A DNA stretch of 64,000 nt from Sclerotiophoma versabilis (GCA_012274445.1 JAAROD010000004.1:992001-1056000), one strand, 5' to 3'. Counted from the first letter of the stretch, positions 20,488 to 32,031 are shown. The notes: generated by a model from the sequence alone, not told the origin. Translations and numbers: made by a program.

Positions 20488-22982
20488 CTACTCGTCGATG
20501 ACAGAGGCAAATTTCTCTGTCAGCTTCTGCAACAGCTGCTCGTACTGTACATGTTGTCAGTTAAAATTTCATGCAGGTTGTACCAGTGTGACTTGCCTTC
20601 TTCGTGATTGCCTCCTCGCCTTCAGAGGGAACCTCAAACTTCATGCTGCGCAACTGGCTTTGGATCTCTGATGTTGCATCGCGAACCTTAGGCCAGCTGT
20701 GCCCCTGCGCGACAGCCTTCTGTGCCTCGTCGTGGAATGCCATCATGTTCTTCATCATCCATTCAGTCTTCCACAACGGACAGAACTGATCGTAGTCAGA
20801 GTAACCGTTCTGTTGCAAAAAGTCCTCCTTAAGCAGTGTGGCTACATCAAGTGTAATCTTGTCAGAGTCGCCCAAGGCGGATTTACCGACAAGCTGCACC
20901 ACCTGGTCGAGATCGTCGGATGTCGTAAGCAGCTCCTTGATGCGATCACGCAGGCGAGGAAAGTCTGGGTTGTTCTCGGCATAGTATTTGTCGAGCGGTG
21001 TTGTGTACTTCGAGTAACTGATCGAGGTGTTAACCGAGGGGAAATGCTTTCGCTGAGCAAGCTTCTTGTCGAGACCCCAGAAGACTTGCACAATGTTGAG
21101 TGTACTGGTCGTGACAGGATCAGAGAAATCACCACCGGGAGGACTGACGGCGCCGACAATGGACACGGATCCGTGACGTTCGGGGCTACCCAGAGCAGTG
21201 ACACGGCCAGCGCGCTCGTAGAAAGATGCGAGCTTAGCACTGAGGTAAGCAGGGAAACCCTGATCGGCAGGCATTTCTCCGAGACGACCAGAGATTTCAC
21301 GAAGAGCCTCAGCCCATCGCGACGAGGAGTCGGCCATCATGGCAACATCCTTACCCTGATCCCTGAAGTATTCGCTGATTGTGATCGGTTGGATAGTTAG
21401 TAGTGGACTTGAACAAGAGTTGAAACTGAAATTGTACCATGAAAATCTGGAAACCGTAGAACGAAAATACATGAGGTAACGCCGGAAAGTACAAAAGAGA
21501 AAAGCTGCAATGTAAGATGTCCAGATCCATTGTGGCGGGAGTGAAGAGAAGAAGAGAAGCGTAGACAAGGGAAGAGATTACATGATGTAAGTGCTTCGAC
21601 CCGAAGGCAAGAAGGACCTCTGAAAAGGAAAGAGCCATTAAGAGAAAGAGAAGGCAGTACTTACTCCAGTGTAGATGGAGGCTTCACGAGCAGCCACGGG
21701 CATGTTCGAGGTGTTGGCAATCAGCGTTGTACGCTTCATAATAGGCTCCTTCTTGCCGTTGACCTCGATGGTCAGCTCGGGAAAATCCATCAAGACTTCA
21801 GCCATCTCGTTACCGCGCTCACCACCTGTTGTCGCGTTAGCTACTATTCAGCTCAGATTACCATGGACCGCTCACATCCGACGTAGACAATGATGTCAGA
21901 ATTAGAGAATTTGGACAAAGACTGAGAAATGACAGTCTTTCCGCAACCAAAAGCACCAGGAATGCAGACGGTACCACCCTGGACGGAAGGGAAGAGCGAG
22001 TCCAAGACACGCTGACCGACAATAAGAGGTTGGTCGGATGAGAGCTTCTCATTGGAAGGACGAGGTACTCGCACAGGCCAGCGGTGCATCATGCTGTGCT
22101 CAGTCTTGACGCCATTGAATTCAATTTCCAAGATCTTCTCGTCAACGGTGTAGCTGCCCTTCTCGGCAATCCGGGTGATCGTTCCGCGCGCGCGAGGAGG
22201 AAGAAGGATCTTGTGCTCGCTGAGCAGAGAGTTCTCGAAGACGGTACCGAAAACGTCACCACCAGTGATGTGGTCGCCAACCTTGAGGTTGCCGGGTGTG
22301 AAGTCCCACTTCTTCTTGCGGTCAAGGGCGGGCAGGTCGATACCACGGGGAATGTAGATCGAGTTGGAGCTGTCGGAGATACCCTTGAGGGGACGTTGAA
22401 TACCATCGTAGATTGTCTCCATGAGACCGGGGCCAAGTTCAACAGAGAGAGGCTGTCCAGACCTCAAGACGGGGTCGCCCACAGTAACACCAGCTACTTG
22501 TTGTCAGCCTGTAGTCCAGTTGAAACTCCTTGCGCTAGGCGTACCAGTCTCCTCGTAAACCTGAATGGTGGCCTTGTCATTCTCGATTCGAATGACTTCT
22601 CCTACAAGGTTATCGTGACCAACACGGACCTAAGGCCATTAGCCTCTGCTTCTTGAACATGCTTGATACAACATACAAGTTCGTACATGGCAACACCAAT
22701 CATATTCTCGGCCACAATGACAGGACTAGGATGATCAGCAGGCGGCGCAGACGCACGGTGCGGTGACGTACCCAGAGACGGAAAAGACCTGGCCTGTATA
22801 CATCAGCAACCGTTCAAGGATACAAAGGACCTCAAAGTGAATGCACACTTACCATCAGGTTGCTTGCCCTCAGCCTGCGACTGCTGGGGCTTCTCCTGCT
22901 GCTTCTTTGGTTTCTGCCACCCCGCTAATTAGCTGCCTGTGCTGGACCAACTCTGCAACCTTGAATAGCTTACAGGACCCAT
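20488..22982 (-). CDS. vma1: V-ATPase catalytic subunit A (Vma1), 616 aa
   Basis: Nine exons were assigned: 22982-22974, 22913-22853, 22793-22772, 22725-22677, 22629-22545, 22493-21876, 21825-21665, 21385-20597 and 20544-20488. The protein starts MGPKPKKQQEKPQQS and is 616 aa, the family's usual length. The N-terminal beta barrel (GQVFSVSGPVIVAENM), the subunit-A non-homologous region (KKWDFTPGNLKVGDH), Walker A (GAFGCGKT, about residues 255-262) and YFRDQGKDVAMMADSSSRW are intact. It is the ATP-hydrolysing subunit of the V1 sector that acidifies vacuole and Golgi. Three things are odd. The last intron begins with GC. The intron before ITISEYFRD (21664-21386) ends in CG rather than AG in the only frame that preserves the protein. 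There are exons of 9 and 22 nt. An in-frame 84-codon extension with its own ATG (23234) lies upstream. Confidence 0.95.
20545..20596 (-). other. GC-AG intron of vma1
   Basis: This 52-nt intron begins GCAAGT after AAG and ends CAG before TAC. A CTGAC branch-like motif lies near its 3' end. AG|GCAAGT is the classic tolerated GC donor, and using it keeps the conserved C terminus (YEQLLQKLTEKFASVIDE) in frame. Confidence 0.8.
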
Positions 22983-23667
22983 AGTTACTGCTGAGATCTC
23001 TTTGTGTTCCTTGTTGCTGTCGTCGCTCAATGCGATGGGCGGCGGCGGTTGTTCGCTGACGTCTTTGCGCTGCGGTGTTATCGGTGGGCTCCTTGGGAGC
23101 GGGACGTTGCGCGGCTCGATGTCGTCTTCGAACAGGCTGCTGTTACTCGAGAAGGACGAGATATAGGAGATGTTCTTCTTCTGGATAAGATCGAGAAGAG
23201 AGGGTCGCTTGGTAAGGCGAGGGCGATTGAGCATCAACGTTGACGATGTGCAGGCTGGAGTTGCTCCACACCTTGTCAGTTAGCGCGGCGGTCCAAGCTT
23301 TAAGCTCCAACAAGGCCAGTTAACTCAGCGTCATATGCCGTTGACAGCTAAACCTCCACAGGTGACGGGAGTTTGACAATTTGGGGTGTGGACAGGTGCG
23401 TAGCAGCGGCGCATGCACACTTCGCTCTTGAGTGGACTCTGACACACGCTTACAAGAGCTACAATGCTGCTAAAGAACGAGGCATACGTCATACTAGTAA
23501 AAGTACATGGACAGCGCATGAGGCGCGCCTGAAGACATCCACAAAATGTATGCACATATGCTCTGGAGCGGTGTCGAAGTTGTGCTGCCAGACACATGTC
23601 CTAAAGATGGTTTGGTCCACAACATTGGATAGAGCGAGTCAAGCATTGCACAGCAAGCCCCCTAACA

Positions 23668-24652
23668 TTATTGATGTTTACTTGTAAAAGTACTGGCGTT
23701 CGAACCTAGACTGCTGGGAATTTCCATCATCACTGGTACTTCGCTACCCTGGCTGCCATGACTGCGACTAAGACCTGGGGCCGCCGTATCGCGCATGGCC
23801 TGCGCCTGCTCGACCGCTTTCTCCTCGTTCACCAAACCGCCATTCAACAGCACGAGCCCTGTCAAACGCCGCAACCCCCTCTCGTCTTCGCTGGCAGAAA
23901 CAAATTGTTCTGGAACCATAGCCAGGACCCACTTGGCATACAAGGGCTTCATGATTAGCAACGATGCACTGAAAATCAAGAGCAAGAGGATATAACAGTA
24001 ACACTTGGGGTAGGGGAGGTAAGAAAGGATGCGCAAGTATTGGAGCGTGAAGGTCGTTTTGACCAGGTTGATGGCGAGTTGGTAGAGGAGAGATTGTACG
24101 AATACGAGCTGGAGGGTTATAGTTGTCTGAGGTCTGCGAAGTGAAATAACGTGCGACGAATGTTTTCTAGTGTGGGTACCTGATGTGAGATTGAGAGGTA
24201 AAGCCTACCTACACCAACTACTGCGATCATACCGATGGACAAAAGCTGGCTCAAGGTCAATTTGGAGGCTCCAAGCTTTCGCTAGGTACATACCAAGGCA
24301 GCTGTTATGAGGAAGTCCTCCCCATGCCATGTGCCCGGCGCGAGACGCATTCTACTGTACCATCGGAGTGGCACAATAAGTAAAGCCAGAGCCAGTGTCG
24401 TGAAGGAAATGGCCGAGATGAGAGCTGACTGCTGAAGGTTTGCCGTAGCCTTTTGTGACAGGACGATCCATCTTGGAGATTGTATGAGCATTCTGAATTG
24501 GTTGAATCCGTAAAGTGCCAGCATGCCGTTGGAAGACACTTGAACTAGTGCTTGCGGTGTACTCAAAAACATGAATGGATGGCCTTTCAGTCAAGGTGAT
24601 CTCAACGAACCGCTCGGGACGTACCTTCAACGGTCTCCGCAGTGGTTGACAT
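23668..24652 (-). CDS. Short PTH11/rhodopsin-like membrane protein, about 254 aa
   Basis: Working model of four exons: 24652-24625, 24538-24294, 24245-24213 and 24126-23668. The start is MSTTAETVE. Membrane segments visible are ISAISFTTLALALLIVPLRW with the following RWYSRMRLAPGTWHGEDFL loop, FLITAALLLSIGMIAVVG, a segment around LVFVQSLLYQLAINLVK, and CYCYILLLLIFSASLLIM. This order and the arginine-rich first loop match the fungal rhodopsin-domain (PTH11-related) integral membrane family, whose full members have seven segments and often well over 300 residues. Here the last segments are missing and the protein ends in a soluble Ser-rich tail. Such proteins are candidate surface sensors. It may be a truncated, degenerate member. 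Boundaries of the third exon are uncertain. Confidence 0.55.
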
Positions 24653-26178
24653 GATATAAGGTCGCCCAATCATACGACAAGGGCGGCCTGTGCCAACGAA
24701 CATTGGGCTCGTTTGCAGCGGATATGAGCAGATAATGCGATCAACTTCAGTCGAATTGTCCTTTATTTACGTGCAGGTTCGACAAAGCCCTAAGACTTAA
24801 GGAAATATGTCTTGACTTCGATACCAAGCTGGACTGTTCGACAAATATGTTGAGTAGAAGGGTCAAGTATCGAGGAGAGCGGAACCGAACTAAACATGTC
24901 AAAGGGGCCGTGAACTATGGTTGCGGGGTCGCCACATATTGTCATGAGTATCAGCAGATTAATAACCTAAGTACAGAAGGGACTCTCTGGTCTATGTCCA
25001 CCAGGCAACGTGCTGCCTTCGAACGGTCCTTGCTCTCAGTGCGTAGTATACTTTCCTGCGCTTAACACACTTGCTATGCGTGTGTCTACCATCGATTGAC
25101 CTTTAGCTCTGTAGCTTGTGTTATCGAAGTATAACGCGATCTAATGACAGGTCTAGATTAGAGTGTGTCCAAGACAGATGGTAGATTGAAATTGAGTTTG
25201 TCAGCTTGCTTGGAGTCTTGGTGGTGTTCGTCCTTTTCAATTTGTCACGATGCTGCAGATAAGCGGTCTGATAGAAGGATGCCGGTGACAAGATATGGTG
25301 TACACAAGCGAGATCGTCGGTGGAGTAGCAGTGGGCGCTTTGGTGAGGCTACTGCGGCTCGGTAAACCCATGTCCAAGTCGCGATAGTTGAGCATAGGCA
25401 CATAAGTCTGGTGAGACGTCCCAAGGGTTGACGTTACTCAAGCTGCATGGGAAAGCGTGTTGAGATACCTGTAGCGGCATCCGAGCCGATCCGACATAAT
25501 GGTGCATGTACGAGGTCACTACATGGTGGAGTCATGGAAGTTGCATATTGGCACGGAATGCCATGTCACATTGGCATTGGCTTGAGGACAGATTAAGCTT
25601 TCTTCGGGTATCAAGTGCAGACGAGATTTGAGTACCTGTGAGACAGTAACGGGGCTATGATTGGGGAATGTTTCGAGAAGGTGCGCTAGCGCCATCCCGT
25701 TTGGGAATATTTGAAATACTTACCATGGGGCGGCTAGGGTCGCGGCTTGCATGAGAGCTCGCGTAGAACAACGATTTGTCAAGAATGCCTGATTTTGTCC
25801 CTACCTTAAACTTATCTGCAGGATGAAACTGTGGTTCATTGAATCTGCAATACCTTCATTGGGTTGCCCTCGCTTACCTCATGTTCTGCTAGAAACATTT
25901 CGTCGTGCTTTCGCAAATCCTATGGGCCAAGTCTTCATCTTCCGGTGGATAATAATGGTATATCTTATCGACCTAGTGTTAGAATAAGGTGTTATTTGTA
26001 GACAAGCACAACGCTTGTCCCGCAATCTTGCGAGGCGTGTCGCAGATTGGAATGGTCTGACGGCCTCCTGCCAGAATTGCAAATCGTTCATCTAGAGTAT
26101 ATTTCCTCTCTTGCCCCCATCACCGCAATGGTGCCAAGATCATCATCACGAATATTATCCATCTACTTCTCAAAGATA
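24653..26178. other. Gene-poor intergenic region
   Basis: About 1.5 kb, AT-leaning, with short random frames on both strands only. No tRNA, repeat array or mobile element was recognised. It could include decayed sequence that I cannot identify by eye. Confidence 0.45.
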
Positions 26179-26400
26179 ATGGCCTCCGTGGCATCGCAAC
26201 AGTCTCAGCACCCTTACTTGACTCCAGGACGGGCCTCCACCATCACATCATGGACGTCATCCATTGAACGCAGCCATCAGTCATACTCTGCTTCAGACAC
26301 CGACACCATGTCCAGAGACGCCGCCATCGAAGCCTATCGACAACTCAAAGCTGCGCTTTTCTCGAAGGCTACTTCTTCAACCCATGGCAGGACAGTTTGA
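26179..26400 (+). CDS. Possible small protein, 73 aa
   Basis: The frame begins MASVASQQSQHPYLTPG and ends in HGRTV. It is Ser/Thr/Gln-rich with one helix-like stretch (RDAAIEAYRQLKAALFSK). An in-frame ATG at 26128 would lengthen it by 17 residues. There is no recognisable domain and no supporting context, so this may be a chance frame. Confidence 0.25.
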   Translation: MASVASQQSQHPYLTPGRASTITSWTSSIERSHQSYSASDTDTMSRDAAIEAYRQLKAALFSKATSSTHGRTV

Positions 26401-27303
26401 ACATACATAGTTCGCGGCAATGACGACCGTTGCTAGCAGACTTCCCGTACGAACACAAAAGAAAATTGCCCGACAGACCCATAAGGGATGTCGACGGCGT
26501 TGTGTGAGCATGTTGCTGTCAAATAGCTCATCACCTCAAACACTCGCCGGCGAGTTATGATGATGAATTTGAATGTTCACGATACCCATGTTATCCTTGT
26601 CAACTTCTTTCTGGCGTTGGTGGCATAGGAACATCAAGGTCCTGCGTTCTCGGGGCTTGCGGAGTTCGATTTGGAATCCTTTCAATGGTAGCTTCCGGCT
26701 TGACACGTAAACGTCATACAAGAGTGCTTGCCTCACACGAAAAGCACCTGCTTTTGAGCAACTGAACTCGAAGAGCTCCCGGTAGCATACAAACCATAAT
26801 TGAATGGCTTCCTTCAACTGCTTTGACCTTGCATTTCAACTCTTGCTGATGGCCATGGACCGCTGACACTAAAATTAAGCGGTGAGTCCAGCAACGAACT
26901 AGCAATTGTCTTGGGACGGCCATGGATGAACCACTTCGCTGTTTCGGAGTAAGCGGCGGGCTGTTGCTGTCTTTGGGTGAGGGCGATTCGTTCGAGGTTA
27001 GGCCAGGCGTTGATGTACAAACAACATGTATCAGATAGCCCACTGTGATATCGTGTAGCAGCAGGACTAAGCTCCCAGAAGGCTTCAGAATATGATGATA
27101 CGCGATGTTGCGAGTCGATTGGAGATGGCCCAAAGCGCAGTCATCGGAAAGTCTTGATGAGATGCTATCGCTCAGGTTAATGTGACGACCGCTGTGAACT
27201 GCGCTCCCGTGGAAAAAGGCACTAGCCCCAATTGAGAATACCTGATCTCGAAAACTCTCGGACAGCAACTACGACCAGCGACAACGCCAACACCAGCGTA
27301 GCC
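26401..27303. other. Unassigned region upstream of bL27m gene
   Basis: About 900 nt. A minus-strand frame (27265 to 26714) is open but lacks an early ATG and switches plausibly coding residues between frames (LKPSGSLVLLLHD in one, KEAIQLWFVCYREL in another). I could not build a gene and cannot name a family. The right end must hold the bL27m promoter. Confidence 0.35.
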
Positions 27304-28165
27304 ATGCTACTTCCACGGATACTCGCGCCCGTACGCGCATCAGTGCAGATACCGTCAACGTTCATACTACCCGCCTCCCGCGTCATTGATGCTCTCCGCA
27401 CTGCCAATGGCGCCTTCGTACACGCGCCCACCCTGTCCTTCGTAAGACATTCAGCACACCAGGCTCAAGGTCGAGCCAACGGCGCCAAAGATGGGCCAGG
27501 AAAGCGATTGGGAGCGAAGAAGAGTGGAGGTATGGGAAATGAACATTGGATATGGCAGGAGAACATAATGCTGACGGTGACATGCAGGAGAGTACGTGAT
27601 TCCGGGCAACATCATCTTTCGCCAGCGCGGCACACATTGGTTTCCCGGCGAGAATTGCAAATTCGGTCGTGATCACTGCATCTTTGCCACCGAGTCAGGA
27701 TATGTTCGATACTATAAGGACCCCCTCAAGCACCCCAAACGCCAATACATTGGCGTTGCTCTCGAGAAGGACCACGAACTACCATACCCACGAAACGCCC
27801 CGCGCGCAAGACGGCTCGGCTTTGTTGCGGTGCCAGTCACACAGACAGAAGCAGAAGCACAGGTTGTGGTCAACGATCTGCAAGTTGGAGAGGGTGCTGG
27901 CAGCGACAACAGCATCATGGACACATCACGACCAGCGAAGGCCGTGACCAAGGCAAACAAGGGCTACGCTTTCCGCGAAGCCAACTGGCAGATTGGTCGG
28001 GCCGCAGAGAAGGCGAACGTACAGGTCAAGAAATTTGTACCCGGCGACCGATGGGCGGCGTGGCGCAAGTCGAAGGCCAGACTACAGGCCAACGTCGAGA
28101 GAAAGAAGCTAAGGAATGCTGGAAAGAAGACAGCGAAGCCAAAGAAGAGGCAGCAAAGGGCTTGA
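27304..28165 (+). CDS. Mitochondrial 54S ribosomal protein bL27m, 267 aa
   Basis: Two exons, 27304-27529 and 27588-28165, joined by a 58-nt GT-AG intron at the junction SGG-EYVIPGN. The N terminus (MLLPRILAPVRASVQI) is a mitochondrial presequence. The bL27 core follows: the Gly/Lys-rich arm NGAKDGPGKRLGAKKSGG that reaches the peptidyl-transferase centre, then VIPGNIIFRQRGTHWFPG and HCIFATESGYVRYY. A fungal C-terminal extension of about 130 residues is Lys/Arg-rich (KKLRNAGKKTAKPKKRQ). It is a large-subunit component of the mitoribosome. The ATG at 27304 is the first that gives the presequence. Confidence 0.94.
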
Positions 28166-28303
28166 GCGCATTTCTTGAGTGTATAACTATATGTGTAGGA
28201 ACAACAGAAGCATTGTACATTCAGCCTGCTGGCAAACCCTCGTTCAGTTTCCTGGACATCGCTCGAAGATTGACCCGGCAACTGATTGCAAGACAGGCCT
28301 TTT

Positions 28304-29607
28304 TCACAGCTTCGCAGTATCATTCCACCCCAATAGGCCGTTTTCGTCTACAAACTGCCGACCTTTCGTCCAACCTGTCCACCTCGCCAGTGTCTCCTCC
28401 CCGCCGTCGCCAGCCCTCAGTCCTCGCTGTGTCCAGCCACTGCCTTCAACACCAATACCTTGCCCAACGGCTGCAGATCTCGAATCATCTCCTTCATGGA
28501 TAGCCAAACCTGGCGATGACTTCAATGTCACTGCCGGTCGCTGATCGAAGCCTTGGCCTTCCAGCTCCTGCTGTGTGAGCACCGGTGTACAACAAGCATC
28601 TGTGCCGTCAAAGATGGTCGCCCACTCGTCGCGCGTTTTCTTCTTGAACACCACGGCGAGGAACTCCTTTAGCTTTGGCCAGTCAGCTTTGTTGTCGCGG
28701 CTCCCAGGCAGGTCAGACGGCGTCAGCTCAAGGCCTTTCAGCAGCGCAGCCCAGAATTGAGGCTCGATGGCACCACTGACAGTCTGTTAGCTAGAAACCA
28801 CGACCCTTTATAGAAGGCACATACACCGCTGTATACTTCCCATCCTTCGTTTCATACGTATCGTAAAACGGCGCGCCGCCATCCAGCATATTCGTCCCCC
28901 TCTCAGCGCCCCAAACCTGGCTTTTCATACCCAATCTCGGCATCGTCGCCAATATCGCGCTGCCGTCCACCATATTCGCCTCGACAACCTGTCCGATCCC
29001 ATTCTTCTCCTTCGCCAGTAACGCAAGCAAGATGCCAATAAAGCAGATTGCACCTCCGCCAGCGAAGTCGCCCATGAGATTACCTGGCGGATACGGTTTC
29101 TCGCCTTTCCGTCCGAACAGCGACAATACACCAGAGACGGCGATGTAGTTGATATCATGCCCAGCCATGGCACTGTATTTCCCGTCTCTCCTAAACCCCG
29201 TCATTCTTGCAACGATAAGTTGTGGATTGAGCTTGAGCAGCACATCCTCGGGCCCAAGGCCAGCTTTCTCGAGCACGCCGGGACGGAAGGGATCGATGAT
29301 GACATCGACGTTTGTTATTAGCTTTTTGATCAGTGCGAGGCCGGAGGGGGTTTTCATGTTCACGCATATGCTGGTTTTGCGGCGGGTGAGCTGGTCGCTG
29401 GGCGCACCGGAGTTGTGGGCGGGTGCGCGGTCGAGACGGAGGACTGTTGCGCCGTAGTCGGCAAGTAACATGCCGGCGAAAGGTCCTATATGTTGTTAGC
29501 ATTGTATGTTTATCTGTGACTGTACAACATATACCTGGCGCGAGGCCTGCGAATTCGAGGACGCGTAGGCCCGTAAGCGGCGGTGGCTGGTAGGTTGCAT
29601 TCGACAT
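28304..29607 (-). CDS. CoA-transferase family III / alpha-methylacyl-CoA racemase-like enzyme, 401 aa
   Basis: Three exons, 29607-29535, 29485-28825 and 28775-28304. The protein starts MSNATYQPPPLTGLRVLEF and keeps the family's hallmarks: GLAPGPFAGMLLADYGA, the Arg-containing RRKTSICVNMK loop, VDVIIDPFRPGVLEK, and the catalytic Asp in AGHDINYIAVSG. The middle part NLMGDFAGGGAICFIGILLAL and the C-terminal TDACCTPVL segment are also standard. AMACR enzymes invert the C2 stereocentre of 2-methylacyl-CoA so that branched acids can enter peroxisomal beta-oxidation. No obvious peroxisomal C-terminal tripeptide is seen (it ends DTAKL). Substrate is inferred from family only; another CoA transferase function is possible. 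Confidence 0.9.
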
Positions 29608-30084
29608 TGTGCGTCCCGGTTTGGAGGAATTAGGTGTGCGATAATTCGTGGAGCAGCTTGAGGCAGCTTAATGGCGCTGTGATGTTCATACAGCTCATAC
29701 TCGACGTCGACATTGTTGATTGTGAGATCGGCTACCTGTACAACGCCGCGGGGAAGAGTTCGGGTTACCGAGGTGTGGACAGCTTCATCGCTGACTTGTG
29801 CGAAATCTACCAACAACGTACCTTGCTTATCAGCTCAACAGTCAGCCGGGCGACAATAAACTGGGAGGGAGACTCTATTCATTCCCTTCATATTAACTTG
29901 TTCGAATCAAAATTCATAGGCCAGATTGCATTGCAGACTGATATACTCATCTCTGTGTACCACGAACCAGCGTAGTTAAAGAACATGGTTGTTTATCTGT
30001 GTCTTGATAGCAAAGCCTTCACCGTCTGACTTCTCGCCGTCAATGACAGAATCCGCGCGCTCCGAACAATGCAGTGCCCACACT

Positions 30085-30780
30085 AGATAGACCGACTTAA
30101 GGTAGCGAGCCACTTGCCGTTGACAGGCTCAGCTGTGATGAGCTGCGGCTCTTTGTCAAGGAGCGAGCAAATCGAGAGATACTTACGAGACAGCACAAGG
30201 ATATGCTTCTAGTGCCGATTGGTCGTCGCTGGGATGACTATTTGGTCAGTCGCCATGTTGATATCAATCTCTGAGAAGTAATTAGGCTCGTATGTTGACT
30301 TCTCCTCGTCCATTGTGAACTTAATCTCACCGCCCCCAGGGAATATCTGAGGCGCTTCTAGCCCTCTGTTTCAAAAAGTGGAATGTAAGAAGACATGTAG
30401 AATATACCACCTAGAGGAATATTGAATGCTGGATGTAGGGCATGATCAACAACGATGACGAAAAAATCCAAGCATATCGCGACCACAGCGTGGTACTTAG
30501 ACTGTCCAGCTGATGCTCTCCGCTCAACATGCAACAGCAGAGACTAAGTATACTTGCAGAGCTCCATGTCCGAGTTGCTACCAAGAGCGGCTTGAGCGTC
30601 AGTGACCATACGTGTAAATGCGCCAAAGCAGGTGCCGAAGCGTCCAGTCCTTGACTAGAAATAACGATCCGTTGCACGAAAATCTGCCGACCTTTACTGG
30701 TACATTCGTCGACGACATCCTAAGAATGCCTTGTGAACCAGTTGTAGTCTTGGGCATTCTTGAGAGCTACCGTACTAGCA
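30085..30780 (-). pseudogene. Unrecognised decayed gene
   Basis: The minus strand carries protein-like stretches broken by stops and one-base shifts. From right to left on the plus strand map it reads VALKNAQDYNWFTRHS then TAG, GRQIFVQRIVISSQGLD, then in another frame KYHAVVAICLDFFVIVVD and GGIFYMSSYIPLFETEG. A one-base deletion near 30359 shifts to LEAPQIFPGGGEIKFTMDEE and YEPNYFSEIDINMATDQIV, followed by TAG (30210-30212). The amino-acid composition is that of a folded protein rather than random sequence. I do not recognise the family. Confidence 0.45.
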
Positions 30781-32031
30781 ACCTTGAAGAGCTGCTCTTA
30801 GGCCTACACCGCAGGAGTTCTGGTGGAGTTGTTTACTCAAGACATGTTGTATAGTTGAATACTGCTGATTGGTGAAGTGTTTGGTTCTGTAGGCTCTGAC
30901 CTGCAAGTGATACGTGTCTTATGCCACGCAGCTTCTATGTTCTGACAATGCTGGCCAGGAAACAGTGATGCTGTTCATTCATGGCCTTCTCGCCGAGCAG
31001 ATAGTACTCAATGACGGCATGATTTAGCCGGACCTCGAATGCATTGTGCATTTTGCGGACACAGCGATCGCCACAACATGCGAAGAAACTACCTTAAGGG
31101 CGGAATGCTTGCATTGACATCGTCACGCGACGGGTGCCTTAGGTTAAACCTTAGACTAGACGAGCCACGGAAGGAACGTCCAAAGCCATGTTCGCAAGCC
31201 ACAGGCAGTAGCGAGAATCTTGTTACAACTCTCTTCAAAACATCACGTGTGCATAGGTAATGTACAGCCCCTATGACACCGCCTGCGCAACAGTGAAAAA
31301 TGCGCAGCCAGCTCTAATGGTGCTCGATAGCTTCCTTCTCCGCAGCGCTGAATCGCAACCGCCCAATGTATGGACTCGATAGCGCTCGAACAAAACGTAA
31401 GAGGCTGATGAGATAGGCGGATGAACTGTCTGATGGTGCGTTGAAGAAGCGAAGAGTCTGGTGCGGCGAGAATTTTTATTGAGATAGATGGATGAGTAAG
31501 CGGAGCTAGTGGTATCGATAGGAGAAAGGCTCGGACCAAAAGTTCAGGGCTGCATGATGAGAGAACAGTTGATGCGAATGGCTTGTCACACTTCTGAGTT
31601 ATCCTATGGTCCTGGCCGTGATGTACGCACAGTACTTTGCGTCACCATGATTATTGTAACAGCGCAACAGCCATTAGTCATTACAAAGCCGCATATACAG
31701 CCAGCCGTGCCTACTCTCTACGCGCGACCATCGTCGCGTACTTGCTGAGAATTCATTGTTTCGATGTGTTTCCTTCGTAAACTTCGCCTCGTGCTGCGTG
31801 GCTGCCTGTATGAGGCACAAACGAGCCTTCGTCAAAGGCTCGATCCCCTGCTCGTTGTTGCAATCAGCCTCGTCCCGCCCCGCTCGTGCTGAGACATACA
31901 CGATGATGGATCATATCGAAAGCCGATAACATAAGCAACGCTCTTCACAGACTCAGGGAGCAGCTACGTATATCTTAGGCTTCCCGGCTTGACCTGAAGT
32001 ACAGTACAACATAGCACATTAGCGGCGCATC
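30781..32031. other. Gene-poor region
   Basis: About 1.25 kb with only short frames on both strands and no recognisable domain. It includes the promoter of the regulator that starts at 32032. Together with the pseudogene to its left it forms a 2.4-kb block without an intact gene. Confidence 0.45.

Noticed and set aside
23690..23715. GGTTCGAA on the minus strand near the rhodopsin-like gene end
   Set aside because: It lies within coding sequence and has no tRNA arms around it.
24760..24790. GGTTCGAC tRNA B-box-like motif
   Set aside because: No A box or cloverleaf could be built in the preceding 60 nt.
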